Source of the DNA: Membranipora membranacea
Lineage: Eukaryota > Bryozoa > Gymnolaemata > Cheilostomatida > Membraniporidae
Direction of reading: 5' to 3'
Assembly: GCA_914767715.1 (NCBI GenBank)
Contig: OU612071.1
Span: 26,223,681-26,287,680 of the forward strand
DNA length: 64,000 bases
A program made the translations under genes and the position numbers. This document shows, piece after piece, positions 50,600 through 62,779 of this stretch (its first letter is position 1; every line of letters begins with the position of its first letter). The notes below the pieces were generated by a model that saw only the letters and a list, made by a program, of their open reading frames with translations, was not told the DNA's origin and did not search any database.

Positions 50600-51960
50600 A
50601 TTTCTCCCGCTCACACTTGTGACTGACTGCCATCACTCCCAGGCAAGTGCTTGATTAGGGTAGATTTCAAGATGAATGAATGGGGTGGTTGTTTTCGCGC
50701 GGCTCATGAACTTGCAAAGAACGACATATCATCCGTTGTGTCATTAATTTCTACTTCACTTCACTTCATGACAATCACATTATTGCTAAAAAATCATGGT
50801 TCATTTCGTTTGAGACTTTTTGACAGATAATCTTTATAAGACAGCTTGGGGGTTGGTTGTTTTCGCGCGGCTTAAGCAATGTTTTACAGTCCAATACCAG
50901 GCCGCACAATATCAAAACCTCAAAAGTGGTTATTTCTCCAGGTCTCACTTGTGACTGACTGTCATCACTCACAGGCAAATTCTTGATTGAGGTAGATTTC
51001 AAGATGAATGAATGGGGTGGTTGTTTTCGCGCGGCTCATGAACTTGCAAAGAACAACATATCATCCGTTGTGTCATTAAGTTCTGACCTACTAATATGAA
51101 ATTTGGTACACAGTCACCTTATGATAATCACATTATGGCTGCCAAATCATGGTTCATTATGATTGAGACTTTTTGACAAATAATCTTTATAAGACAGCTT
51201 GCGGGGTGGTTGTTTTCGCGCGGCTTAAGCAATGTTTTACAGTCCAATACCAGGCGGCACAATATCAAAACCTCAAAAGTGGTTATTTCTCCAGGTCTCA
51301 CTTGTGACTGACTTTCATCACTTACAGGCAAATGCTTGATTGAGGTAGATTTCAAGATGACTGAATGGGGTGGTTGTTTTCGCGCGGCTCATGAACTTGC
51401 AAATATTGACATATCATCCGTTGTGTCATTAATTTCTAAAATTTTAATCCAAAATTAGGTACACAGTCACTTCATGACAATCACATCATTGCTAGAAAAT
51501 CATGGTTCATTTCGTTTGAGACTTTTTGACAGATTATCTTTATAAGACACTTTGGGGGGTGGTTGTTTTTGCGCGGCTTAAGCAATGTTTTACAGGGCAA
51601 TATCAGGCCGCACAATAAGAAAAGCTCAAAAGCGGTCACTTCTCCCAGTCTCACTTGTGACTGACTGTCATCACTCACAGGCAAATGCTTGATTGAGGTA
51701 GATTTCAAGATGACTGAATGGGATGGTTGTTTTCGCGCGGCTCATGAACTTGCAAAGAACGACATATCATCCGTTGTGTCATTAATTTCTAACCTTTTAA
51801 TCCAAAATTAGGTACACAGTCACTTCATGACAATCACATTATTGCTAGAAAATCATGGTTCATTTCGTTTGAGACTTTTTGACAGATAATATTTATAAGA
51901 CAGTTTGGGGGTGGTTGTTTTCGCGCGGCTCATGAACCTGCAATGAAAGTATGTGTGTTC
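50600..51960. repeat. 353-bp tandem array, right arm (inverted)
   Basis: Reverse complements of the CGCGCG box at 50696, 50864, 51029, 51217, 51381, 51734 and 51922, with a mutated box (TGCGCG) at 51570. Most spacings are 352-353 bp within a series. The outermost unit jumps from a TCATGAGC-type to a CTTAAGC-type half unit (51734 to 51922, 188 bp), showing loss of half-units by unequal exchange relative to the left arm. Confidence 0.85.
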
Positions 51961-52438
51961 TGTGATGTGGCAACTACACATCTATCCACTGTTGGCTTAG
52001 TGCACCTTTTTTCGCAAACCAGACATCTCTTAATCATAGGAGCTTCAAATAACTAGTGTTTGCAAAAAATAGATCCCCAAAGTACCATATGAAAAAGAGG
52101 CTTTATACACTCATTCAATGAGATACCACCACCATCCCCATGGTACAACTTTGGCCATCATAGTGGCAGTCAGAACATCATGGTATGCTCCACTTAGATG
52201 ATCTGACCCATTTAGAATGGTGATAAACAGCTGGGCTCTCGATATGGACAGTCACAAATAGGGGGGACAGTTTACAATAGGGGGGGGACGGTTTACAATA
52301 GGGGGGGGGGACAGTTTACAATAGGGGGGGACAGTTTACAATAGGCCTGTTTTTATTGTAAAGTGTCCCCGGGACAGTTTACAATATTGTAAAGTGTCCC
52401 GGGGTTGTTTTCGCGCGGGGGACAGTTTACAATACTAC

Positions 52439-53040
52439 ACCGTGTTGGATACTCTGTTCTCATCATCAAGAATTCCCGGTTACTAGGCAGTGTGTATGTG
52501 ACGGTTGAAGTCCAAATGTTCAGGTTGGAAAATGGAATTGTTAGAAAACCTTGACATGGAAAAATGCAGGAGTGGAAAGTCATCTAGGTGGATGGGGGAA
52601 TGGCTTGGTGGGAAATAATCCTGGTCGGTTAAGCGCATAATGGGATAATGGGAGGTATGGGAAAATAGCTTGTTGGAAAAATGTCAATGGGAAAATTGGC
52701 CGAATGCAATAATCTTGGCAACTGTCACCTATTTCATTTATTTTTTTTTTGCAAGTTTCCAAACTCAGACAATGACTTTTTGATTTCATATACTCTATAT
52801 GGATTTAGCTCGGTTGCAAACCGACTTGAAGCATCTAATTTATACTGCTTAGTTTTTTACAGAAACTCTGAGGTGAACAACCGCATGTGTGAGGAGTTTG
52901 TGAGATTATTAGCATGACAAGACATATTTGTTATTTGTAATGGATATTTATTACAGTTCTTTCAACGATACATCAATATACGAAGATAATAGAACAATAA
53001 TCATATCATCAAGTTCTTGTTTGATAGGTATGGAGCTAAA
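52439..53040. other. Repeat copy B remainder, then unassigned spacer
   Basis: 52439-52500 continues repeat copy B (CTCTGTTCTCATCATCAAGA matches 62440-62460). From 52500 to the lectin stop no gene is seen. 52,575-52,700 is rich in GGGAAAAT/TGGGA short words and looks like degenerate low-complexity sequence. The 3' untranslated region of the lectin gene should lie in its right part. Confidence 0.45.
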
Positions 53041-53044
53041 TTGC

Positions 53045-54310
53045 TCACATCTCACAAATGGAAGGCAACTCCCATGAACATGGAGCATCATTCCATTTAT
53101 AAAAGCCGAAATGGTTGATAGCAAGACAATCTTCACGTGCTCCCGCATTATTTGGTTCTCCCTCTTCCCATCCAGTAGTAGAGTTAATTTTCGCTTTGAG
53201 GTGACCATCCCATATCCACATTCCGTAAAAGGAGTTACCACCAATCCATGTGTGGTCAGGTTTGGAAGGTTCTGGAATAGAAACAATAAGTTGATTAAAA
53301 GATATTGTACAGTTAATACTAGTTTGTTGAAACTAAATATGGAGAAAAGAACCTAAACAAGGTGGCTGGGGTTCTATCAGGTTATCAGCATCAAACTTGA
53401 TGAACATCTATTGAAATCACCCAAGGAGGTCAAAAAGAAATTTAAGAAACTAGAATTTTTCAGATTTTGTTGGCTACCCGCTGGAGAAATGTGAGACAGA
53501 TTGTCTGTTCTTTTGAAGAGTCACCAGTTTCGATGTTGCTATTGGTAACATAAGAGGCTGATGTTACAGGCTTCAAAAGAAAACTATTAACCTTAATTTG
53601 ACACGAATCATATTCTCTTTGAAATCATCTATTGGTTAAACATTTGAAATGAGTATATAATGTGCACAGTTTTCACAAAAATTGCATAGACATTGTATAT
53701 TATATCTTAGTTTGCAACTTACTATCTTGGTACACAATCCCTTGCAGAAAGAAGTTCTTATCTTCTAACTCAGCAGTGGCTAGCTTTCCACCCAATTCAC
53801 GGCAGGCTTTTTGTGCATCTTCATAGTTCAGTAAGTTTGTATTGTACTGCATACATGTATCTGACTGTATATAGTGGTACAATCCTTCCGGGCAACGGGC
53901 CGCAGTGCATAGACCTGTAATTGACACTATGAGGGTTAGCTGTACAATTTGGCTTAGAAAAAAAGGTATGTTTACCAACTATAAGATGCAATCAATTTTG
54001 TTTTCATCAGTTATACCATATAATTTCGAATTTGGGACTGCTTCACTTTGTTGAGAAGATGTGAGTGACTTTACGTGACAACAGAATGCCGTTGATACAA
54101 CTTGATTCCATGAAAGGTAATACTCCATTCATTTTGTTTGACAAAAAATGAAATCAATAATCATAATGTTAGGAATATTTTACAAGCAGCAATAAACTTA
54201 TGCAGTGGATGTTATCTGATCATATTCAGATTGAAAATTACACAAGACAACTTACCTGTGAAAGAAATGCCCGCAACGGCAACAAACAGAGTAACTCCGA
54301 TGGAATTCAT
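53045..54310 (-). CDS. Secreted single-domain C-type lectin, three exons, complete
   Basis: Exons 54256-54310, 53723-53914 and 53045-53271 join in phase to give 157 residues. Residues 1-19 (MNSIGVTLFVAVAGISFTG) form a signal peptide. The lectin fold follows: ARCPEGLYHYIQSDTCMQYN, NYEDAQKACRELGGKLATAE, TWIGGNSFYGMWIWDG, then GWEEGEPNNAGAREDCLAIN, KWNDAPCSWELPSICEM at the C-terminus. The EPN motif and the WND motif are the Ca2+ and mannose-type sugar ligands in this family, so calcium-dependent sugar binding is likely. Six Cys allow the usual fold-stabilising disulphides plus an N-terminal one. A TATA box lies 63 bp upstream of the ATG. A broken inverted copy lies at 62.8-63.35 kb. Probable role: extracellular recognition or innate defence (inference). 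Confidence 0.92.
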
Positions 54311-54372
54311 GATCAACAAACTGTTAACTTGTAACTGTTATCTCATAGTGTAGGAATACACAACAACCTACA

Positions 54373-54380
54373 CTTTTATA
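54373..54380 (-). promoter_or_regulatory. TATA box of the C-type lectin gene
   Basis: TATAAAAG on the minus strand, 63 bp upstream of the ATG. The surrounding roughly 250 bp (to about 54610) are conserved in inverted orientation upstream of the lectin pseudogene, where this box has become AGTAAAAG. Confidence 0.7.
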
Positions 54381-54610
54381 CTGCATTTGTGGCCGAAGTG
54401 CTATCAGCCTAGTTCTGATTGGTTGGCTGACTAGTTGAATGATTGATTTAATGCTCGGCTCCGCCTTTCAGTTCCAAATATTCAGTTACACTGCTCTGGT
54501 TAATACATTATCACTCGCTGTTAGCAGGTGGTTGAGGAGGAATCAATGTGTTGTCATGTGAGGGCATCTGTTAATGATCACGCTGTCAATAACATTCCTA
54601 TGCACCGATG
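54381..54610 (-). promoter_or_regulatory. Lectin upstream region, one arm of an inverted duplication
   Basis: On the minus strand the blocks GTGATCATTAACAGATGC, CTCAACCACCTGCTAACAGC, AGAGCAGTGTAACTGAAT, AAAGGCGGAGC and CCAATCAGAACTA recur in the same order on the plus strand at 62790-62960. Conservation across the inverted pair marks the common promoter of the two lectin copies. Confidence 0.65.
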
Positions 54611-54929
54611 CAACTTCACTGTGGTAAATTAGCAAACAAGTGAGAGTCCTTAGGTCAAACTTTCCTCATCTAAACTGTGCCTATGGCAAAAAATGACTCA
54701 CAATACAAAAATTCATCCCCAAGAAAAGACCTTGTGATTATATTGTGGACATCAATATCATACACTAGAGCTTGGCTAAATCAGAGACATTGCCTCAAAT
54801 TAACCGAACTTAAGTCATTTATACTTTGACTTAGCACTATACAGAAAAGTTTGTCAATTAAACACAACCCCATATACCATATAGAGCAACATATCATAGT
54901 ATAATAATAACGATAGTAATAACTTTGGC

Positions 54930-57900
54930 ACACACAATTGGTTTATAAGTTGATACAAATCCCAAACTCAGATACTGCTAATTGGGAAAGTTTTTTAGTG
55001 TATAACATGAGGTTATAATATCATCTCTTAGCTATGCTGGTCATCCTTTGCATTTGGAAATGTTTAATGACAAGCTGGCTGCAGGTTTTCAGCGTTCTCC
55101 ATTGGGTTTTGCAAGCACCGCAAAATTTCTATTTAATGTGAGGCGTTTCCACTATGTTGAATTAGGAAATTAGTCATCTATCCATATAATAAAACTTCGA
55201 ACTATAGCAAACTTTTCATTCATGTGGTGGCTAAGGGTGTCTTGTCCAGAGCTGCTTTACTTTCAGTCGTTGTAGGAAGCATAGTTACATCCCTTAATGG
55301 GATATTTTGATTCTAAATCGAGCAAACATAGTAGAGTACCCTGAGATGTTCACCTGTCACATACACACTGACTAATCGATGGGAAGCCTTGAGTTAGCAT
55401 CATACTCTAAGTTATGTCTGAGTTGAGCACCATCTTATGCTCATTACTCTAATGGCTCACATCGCTCATAACTGTCAAGGCTTCTAAGTTCATAGGCTTC
55501 TCATATTTATAGAATTTACCTAACGCTGTTTGAACAATTTTGGCCCGATCATAACCGACCAAAATCAAGAAAAAAAAACTCTTATACCTCACAACACTGG
55601 GCTAACATCTATTTAGACGAAGCAAGAGCACTTAAATGAGCCCACACAGGCATTGTCCATGACTTTAAGGTTTCCAGGTTATAAGTTTCTCACTTTGACA
55701 ATTTACTAAACATTATCTGATATTACATGCTGAAAAGTTTTAGGGATAGAAAGGCAGAATATGATGAGACAAAAGAGGTCTCTATGAAGCTCACATTTGT
55801 ATGATCTGCTTCCGACTAGCAAGCCGAATCACAAGTCATAGTGGGACTCGAAAATAGTGGTAGGTATGCAGGTCCAACGTGACAATAATTATCATGGTAC
55901 ACCTGTTAGATGGCTGGTGATATCAATATTATCTTTTTCAAATTTCCCTGTGTAGCACTCAATCTGTTTCATTAAAGTCCCAATTAGTTTTAGAGTAGAT
56001 TCAGGGAATAAGACGAAGAGTTAGAACATTTATGATTCCCAATTTGAGGTTAACTGGTCATATGCTCTACAACCTTTGGTATCAAATGGTCCTCTGAAAA
56101 AAGGGCTTGTTTTGCACTTTGTACCATCCTCACCATCACATTTTAATTCCAATATTATCTATTTCATGTGAACACCGAGCATATGGGGATGGTACAAATT
56201 CAATGAAATCAAGCCTTTGTTGCCAATTTTCTCCTTTTTTTGCTCATTAATTACTTTAAAATGTTTGTATTCAACAGAATTGCCGCAGCTGGTGTTTTCA
56301 GATCAAACAAATTTCATCTGTCATGAAAGGGTTGGATGGTACAAAATCATGTAAATCATGCCTTTGTCATATTAATATCCAAGCATCGAGCATCATACAG
56401 CCATAATAGGTAAGATGCAATTTTGGTCTATGGCAATGGACTTTGAGACCAGTTGTCTATAGTTATCTAAATTGTTTTTGAGTCGGCTCTCATCAAGTAT
56501 TACTGATAGGGGGAAAGGAAACTTGTGCCGTACACTGCCTGGCCAATTCAATAATTTATTTTCGCATTTTAGTATGCGTCATGGTTAGGCATCATAAGCA
56601 TGATGAAAAACCATCAGGCTGTGTAATTTAATCGAAAAGACTGACAGTGAAGCTGACATTATAAGGTTAGCTGGTATCTGTCCTACCAGAGAAGGCTTGT
56701 AGCTGAAAATAAGGCTATGGCATGTCCTTTGTTTTGGACTCACACATAATTACTAGTTTTAAAAGTTGATACAAATCCCAAACTCAGATACTGCTAACTG
56801 GGAAAGTTTTCATTATATAACATGAGGTTATAAAATCATCTCTTAGCTATGCTGGACATCCTTTGCAATTGGAAATGTTTAATGACAAACTGGCTGCAGG
56901 TTTTCAGCTTTCTTCATTGGGTCTTGCAACCACAGTAAAAATTAAATTTGAATTAAGGCGTTTCCACTATGTTGAATTAGGAAATTAGTCATCTATCAAT
57001 ACATAAAACTTCAAACTATACCAAACATATCATTCATGTGGTGGCTAAGGGTGTCTTGTCCAGAGCTGCTTTACTTTCAGTCGTTTTAGGAATCATAATT
57101 ACATCCCTTAATGGGATATTTTGATTCTAAATCGAGCAAACATAGGAGGGTACCCTGAGACGTTCACCTGTCACATACACACTGACTAATCAATGAGAAG
57201 CCTTGAGTTAGCATCACACTGTCAAGGCTACTAAGTTCATAGGCTTCTCATATTTATAGAATTTACCTAACGCTGTTTGAAGAGTTTTGGTCCGATCATA
57301 ACCTATCAAAATCAAGAAAAGAAAAACTTAAATTAGCCCACACAGGCATCGCCCATGACTTTTAGGTTTCCAGGTTATAAGTTTCTCACTTTGACAATTT
57401 ACTAAACATTATCTGATATTACATGCTGAAAAGTTTTGGGATAGAGAGGCAGAATATGATGAGACAAAAGAGGTCTCTATGGAGCTCACATTTGTATGGT
57501 CTGCTTCCGACTAGCGAGCCGAATCACAGGTCATAGTGGAACCGTGGAAAATAGTGGTAGGTATGCAGGTCCAACGTGACTATAATTATCATGGTACACC
57601 TGTTAGATGGCTGGTGATATCAATATTATTCTTTTCAAATTTCCCTGTGTAGCACTCAATCTGTTTCATTAAAGTCCCAATTAGTTTTAGAGTAGATTAA
57701 GGGAATAAGACTAAGAGTTAGAACATTTATGATTGACAATTTGAGGTTAACTGGTGATATGCTCTACAAACTAAGGTATCAAATGGTCCTCTGAAACAAG
57801 GGCTATGTTTTGCACTTTTGTACCATCCTCACCATCACATTTTGATTCCAATATTTTCTATTTCAAGTGAACACCGAGCATATGGGGATGGTACAAATTC

Positions 57901-60900
57901 AATGAAATCAAGCCTTTGTTGCCAATTTTCTCCTTTTTTTGCTCATTAATTACTTTAAAAGGATTGTATTCAACAAAATTGCCGCAGCTGGTGTTTTCAG
58001 TTCAAACAAATTTCATCAGTCATGAAAGGGTTGAATGGTACAAAATCATGTAAATCATGCCTTTGTCATATCAATATCCCAGCATCAAGCATCAGGCAGC
58101 CATGAGATGTAATTTTGGTCTATGGCAATGCACTTTGAGACCAGTTTTCTATAGTTATCTAGATTGTTTTTGAGTTGGCTCATCAAAAATTACTATATGG
58201 GGGAAAGGAAACTTGTGGCGCACACTGCCTTGCCAATTCAATAATTTATTTTCGCAATTTAGTATGCGTCATGGTTAGGCATCATAAGCTTGATGCAAAA
58301 CCATGAGACTGTGTAATTTAATCGAAAAGACTGACAGTGAAGCTGACATTATAAGGTTAGCTGGTATCTGTCCTACCAGAGAAGGCTTGTAGCTGAAAAT
58401 AAGGCTATGGCATGTCCTTTGTTTTGGACTCACACATAATTACTAGTTTTAAAAGTTGATACAAATCCCAAACTCAGATACTGCTAACTGGGAAAGTTTT
58501 CATTATATAACATGGGGTTATAAAATCATCTCTTAGCTATGCTGGTCATCCTTTGCAATTGGAAATGTTTAATGACAAACTGGCTGCAGGTTTTCAGCTT
58601 TCTTCATTGGGTCTTGCAACCACAGTAAAAATTAAATTTGAATTAAGGCGTTTCCACTATGTTGAATTAGGAAATTAGTCATCTATCAATACATAAAACT
58701 TCAAACTATACCAAACATATCATTCATGTGGTGGCTAAGGGTGTCTTGTCCAGAGCTGCCTTACTTTCAGTTGTTTTAGGAATCATAGTTACATCCCTTA
58801 ATGGGATATTTTGATTCTAAATCGAGCAAACATAGGAGGGTACCCTGAGACGTTCACCTGTCACATACACACTGACTAATCAATGAGAAGCCTTGAGTTA
58901 GCATCACACTGTCAAGGCTACTAAGTTCATAGGCTTCTCATATTTATAGAATTTACCTAACGCTGTTTGAAGAGTTTTGGTCCGATCATAACCTATCAAA
59001 ATCAAGAAAAGAAAAACTCTTATACCTCACAATATTCGGCTTACATCTACTGAGACGAAGCAAGAGCACTTAAATTAGCCCACACAGGCATCGTCCATGA
59101 CTTTAAGGTTTCCAGGTTATAAGTTTCTCACTTTGACAATTTACTAAACAATATCTGATATTACATGCTGAAAAGTTTTAGGGATAGAGAGGCAGAATAT
59201 GATGAGACAAAAGAGGTCTCTATGGAGCTCACATTTGTATGGTCTGCTTCCGACTAGCGAGCCGAATCACAGGTCATAGTGGAACCGTGGAAAATAGTGG
59301 TAGGTATGCAGGTCCAACGTGACTATAATTATCATGGTACACCTGTTAGATGGCTGGTGATATCAATATTATTCTTTTCAAATTTCCCTGTGTAGCACTC
59401 AATCTGTTTCATTAAAGTCCCAATTAGTTTTAGAGTAGATTAAGGGAATAAGACTAAGACTTAGAACATTTATGATTGACAATTTGAGGTTAACTGGTGA
59501 TATGCTCTACAAACTAAGGTATCAAATGGTCCTCTGAAACAAGGGCTATGTTTTGCACTTTTGTACCATCCTCACCATCACATTTTGATTCCAATATTTT
59601 CTATTTCAAGTGAACACCGAGCATATGGGGATGGTACAAATTCAATGAAATCAAGCCTTTGTTGCCAATTTTCTCCTTTTTTTGCTCATTAATTACTTTA
59701 AAAGGATTGTATTCAACAAAATTGCCGCAGCTGGTGTTTTCAGTTCAAACAAATTTCATCAGTCATGAACGGGTTGAATGGTACCAAATCATGTAAATCA
59801 TGCCTTTGTCATATCATTATCCCAGCATCAAGCATCAGGCAGCCATAATAGGTGAAATGTAATTTTGGTCTATGGCAATGGACTTTGAGACCAGTTGTCT
59901 ATAGTTATCTAAATTGTTTTTGAGTCGGCTCTCATCAAGTATTACTGATAGGGGGAAAGGAAACTTGTGCCGTACACTGCCTGGCCAATTCAATAATTTA
60001 TTTTCGCATTTTAGTATGCGTCATGGTTAGGCATCATAAGCATGATGCAAAACCATCAGGCTGTGTAATTTAATCGAAAAAGACTAAAAGTGAAGCTGAC
60101 ATTAAAAGGTTAGCTGGTATCTGTCCTACCAGAGAAGGCTTGTAGCTGAAAATAAGGCTATGGCATATCCTTTGTTTTGGACTCACACAAAATTAATAGT
60201 TTGAAAAGTTGATAAAAATCCCAAACTCAGGTACTGCTAACTTGGAAAGTTTTCATTATATAGCATGAGGTTATAATATCATCTCTTAGCTATGCTGGTC
60301 AACCTTTGCATTTGGAAATGTTTAATGACAAACTGGCTGCAGGTTTTCAGCTTTCTTCATTGGGTCTTGCAACCACCATAAAAATTAAATTTGAATTAAG
60401 GCGTTTCCACTATGTTGAATTAGGAAATTAGTCATCTATCCATATAATAAAACATCAAACTGTACCAAACATATCATTCATGTGGTGGCTAAGGGTGTCT
60501 TGTCCAGAGCTGCTTTACTTTCAGTCGTTTTAGGAATCATAGTTACATCCCTTAATGGGATATTTTGATTCTAAATCGAGCAAACATAGTAGAGTACCCT
60601 GAGATGTTCACCTGTCACATACACACTGACTAATCGATGGGAAGCCTTGAGTTAGCATCATACTCTAAGTTATGTCTGAGTTGAGCACCATCTTATGCTC
60701 ATTACTCTAATGGCTCACATCGCTCATAACTGTCAAGGCTTCTAAGTTCATAGGCTTCTCATATTTATAGAATTTACCTAACGCTGTTTGAAGAATTTTG
60801 GCCCGATCATAACCGACCAAAATCAAGAAAAAAAAACTCTTATACCTCACAACACTGGGCTAACATCTATTTAGACGAAGCAAGAGCACTTAAATGAGCC

Positions 60901-62005
60901 CACACAGGCATCGTCCATGACTTTAAGGTTTCCAGGTTATAAGTTTCTCACTTTGACAATTTACTAAACATTATCTGATATTACATGCTGAAAAGTTTTA
61001 GGGATAGAGAGGCAGAATATGATGAGACAAAAGAGGTCTCTATGGAGCTCACATTTGTATGATCTGCTTCCGACTAGCAAGCCAAATCACAAGTCATAGT
61101 GGAACAGTGGAAAATAGTGGTAGGTATGCAGGTCCAACGTGACTATAATTATCATGGTACACCTGTTAGATGGTTGGTGATATCAATATTATTCTTTTCA
61201 AATTTCCCTGTGTAGCACTCAATCTGTTTCATTAAAGTCCCAATTAGTTTTAGAGTAGATTCAGGGAATAAGACTAAGAGTTAGAACATTTATGATTGCC
61301 AATTTGAGGTTAACTGGTGATATGCTCTACAAACTTAGGTATCAAATGGTCCTCTGAAACAAGGGCTATAATTTGCACTTTTGTACCATCCTCACCATCA
61401 CATTTTAATTCCAATATTTTCTATTTCAAGTGAACACCGAGCATATGGGCATGGTACAAATTCAATGAAATCAAGCCTTTGTTGCCAATTTTCTCCTTTT
61501 TTTGCTCATTAATTACTTTAAAAGGTTTGTATTCAACAAAATTGCCGCAGCTGGTGTTTTTAGTTCAAACAAATTTCATCAGTCATGAAAGGGTTGAATG
61601 GTACAAAATCATGTAAATCATGGCTTTGTCATATCAATATCCTAGCATCAAGCATCAGGCAGCCATAATAGGTGAGATGTAATTTTGGTCTATGGCAATG
61701 GACCAGTTGTCTATAGTTATCTAAATTGTTTTTGAGTTGGCTCTCATCAAGTATTACTGATAGGGGGAAAGGAAACTTGTGCCGTACACTGCCTGGCCAA
61801 TTCAATAATTTATTTTCGCATTTTAGTATACGTCATGGTTAGGCATCATAAGCTTGATGCAAAACCATCAGGCTGTGTAATTTAATCGAAAAAGACTAAA
61901 AGTGAAGCTGACATTAAAAGGTTAGCTGGTATCTGTCCTGCCAGAGAAGGCTTGTAGCTGAAAATAAGGCTATGGCATGGCCTTTGTTTTGGACTCACAC
62001 ATAAT
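54930..62005. repeat. Tandem array of four 1.7-1.8-kb units
   Basis: The landmark GATACAAATCCCAAACTCAG starts units at 54952, 56768, 58458 and 60211 (periods 1816, 1690, 1753; the last unit is about 1795). A second landmark, TTTCCAGGTTATAAGTTTCT, lies at 55671, 57367, 59109 and 60929. Units 2 and 3 share a deletion of about 80 bp (in the stretch TCATACTCTAAGTTATGTCT of units 1 and 4) and are the most alike. All units contain the family boxes CATGGTACACCTGTTAGATG and ACAAATTTCATC-GTCATGAA also found in copies A and B. There is no long open frame; it is not a protein-coding duplication. Confidence 0.9.
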
Positions 62006-62490
62006 TCTGGGAATAATATTACATTTATTTGGAGCCAATAAAAACCAGGTTCTGATGGTACTAATTTGATTAAAATATGCCTTTGTCATCTGCTTTCAAC
62101 TCATTATTTTAACTGATCATTAATCTTACATTTCTTTGATCTAGACAGATGCTATGCAATCACTCAGAATACGAACCTAACACCAATATATAGTTAGGCA
62201 AAACTATAACCATTCTACAAGCAATTCCAGGCAAGTTTTTCATCTAGTTAACGTTATATGTTCTTCTCAAGTTAATAAATGTGAAATTTGATTATGTGTG
62301 CATTCTGAGACTCAAACTTGTTTCTTACGCATAATTTGCCTGGACTGTTCAGACTTGGTTGGCACAAATCTTCAAAGTCGATTCGGTAGCATGATAGGTA
62401 GATGGAGATTTTTATTGGTACGGTGTTCGGTACTCTGTTCTCATTATCAAGAATTCCTTGTTACTAGGCTGTGTGTATGTGATGGTTGAA
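62006..62490. repeat. Repeat-family tail containing the empty foldback insertion site
   Basis: Collinear with 47,690-48,130 plus 52,439-52,500: ATTTATTTGGAGCCAATAAA, AGATGGAGATTTTTATTGGT, CTCTGTTCTCATTATCAAGA. At 62430-62440 the sequence GGTACGGTGTTCGG passes uninterrupted where the other copy holds the 4.3-kb element. Confidence 0.8.
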
Positions 62491-62779
62491 GGGTATCGGG
62501 GTACTATCACTTTAGAATCAGAATGTCACATTTCTCAGATGTCATCACGCTCCCTGCCATGACTAATGACTGAAATTGAAGCAGCTGCAGACACTCAATT
62601 TACACCACATATATGATATGCTAGGTCAAGTCTGAAGAATTATTACATGGATAGAGGACTTATTTCCTAAATCAATGAAGTGAAATTGCTTTACATCAAT
62701 TAGAAATAGTTTTAATAGTCATTGCAAGGCTGGTGTGTCAAGAATCAATGAACAAATTCAAAGACATGAAGCCAACATT

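Larger units (their letters stand above)
48131..52438. mobile_element. 4.3-kb foldback element with inverted tandem-array arms
   Basis: Both ends carry TAGTATTGTAAACTGTCCCC inverted repeats. ACCGT flanks the element at 48126-48130 and 52439-52443. The homologous site at about 62,420-62,450 is uninterrupted, giving an empty-site allele by paralogy. The left arm (to about 50,132) and right arm (from about 50,600) are reverse complements. Each has a terminal minisatellite (TATTGTAAACTGTCCCCCC repeated, 48131-48315 and 52255-52438), about 320 bp of unique arm, then a tandem array of a 353-bp unit. No transposase or other protein was recognised; 75-78-codon frames that recur in the units start at TTG and are read as chance frames preserved by repeat homogeneity. 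A transcript across it could form a hairpin of nearly 2 kb. Confidence 0.85.

Noticed and set aside
49022-51708. Recurrent 75-78-codon open frames in the foldback arms as a protein family
   Set aside because: They start at TTG rather than ATG, exist only because the 353-bp unit is repeated, lack splice or promoter context, and part of each frame is the CGCGCG box.
48131-52438. CRISPR-like array (regular repeats)
   Set aside because: Animal DNA; the repeat unit is 353 bp with homologous, not unique, spacers, and arrays are inverted copies of each other.
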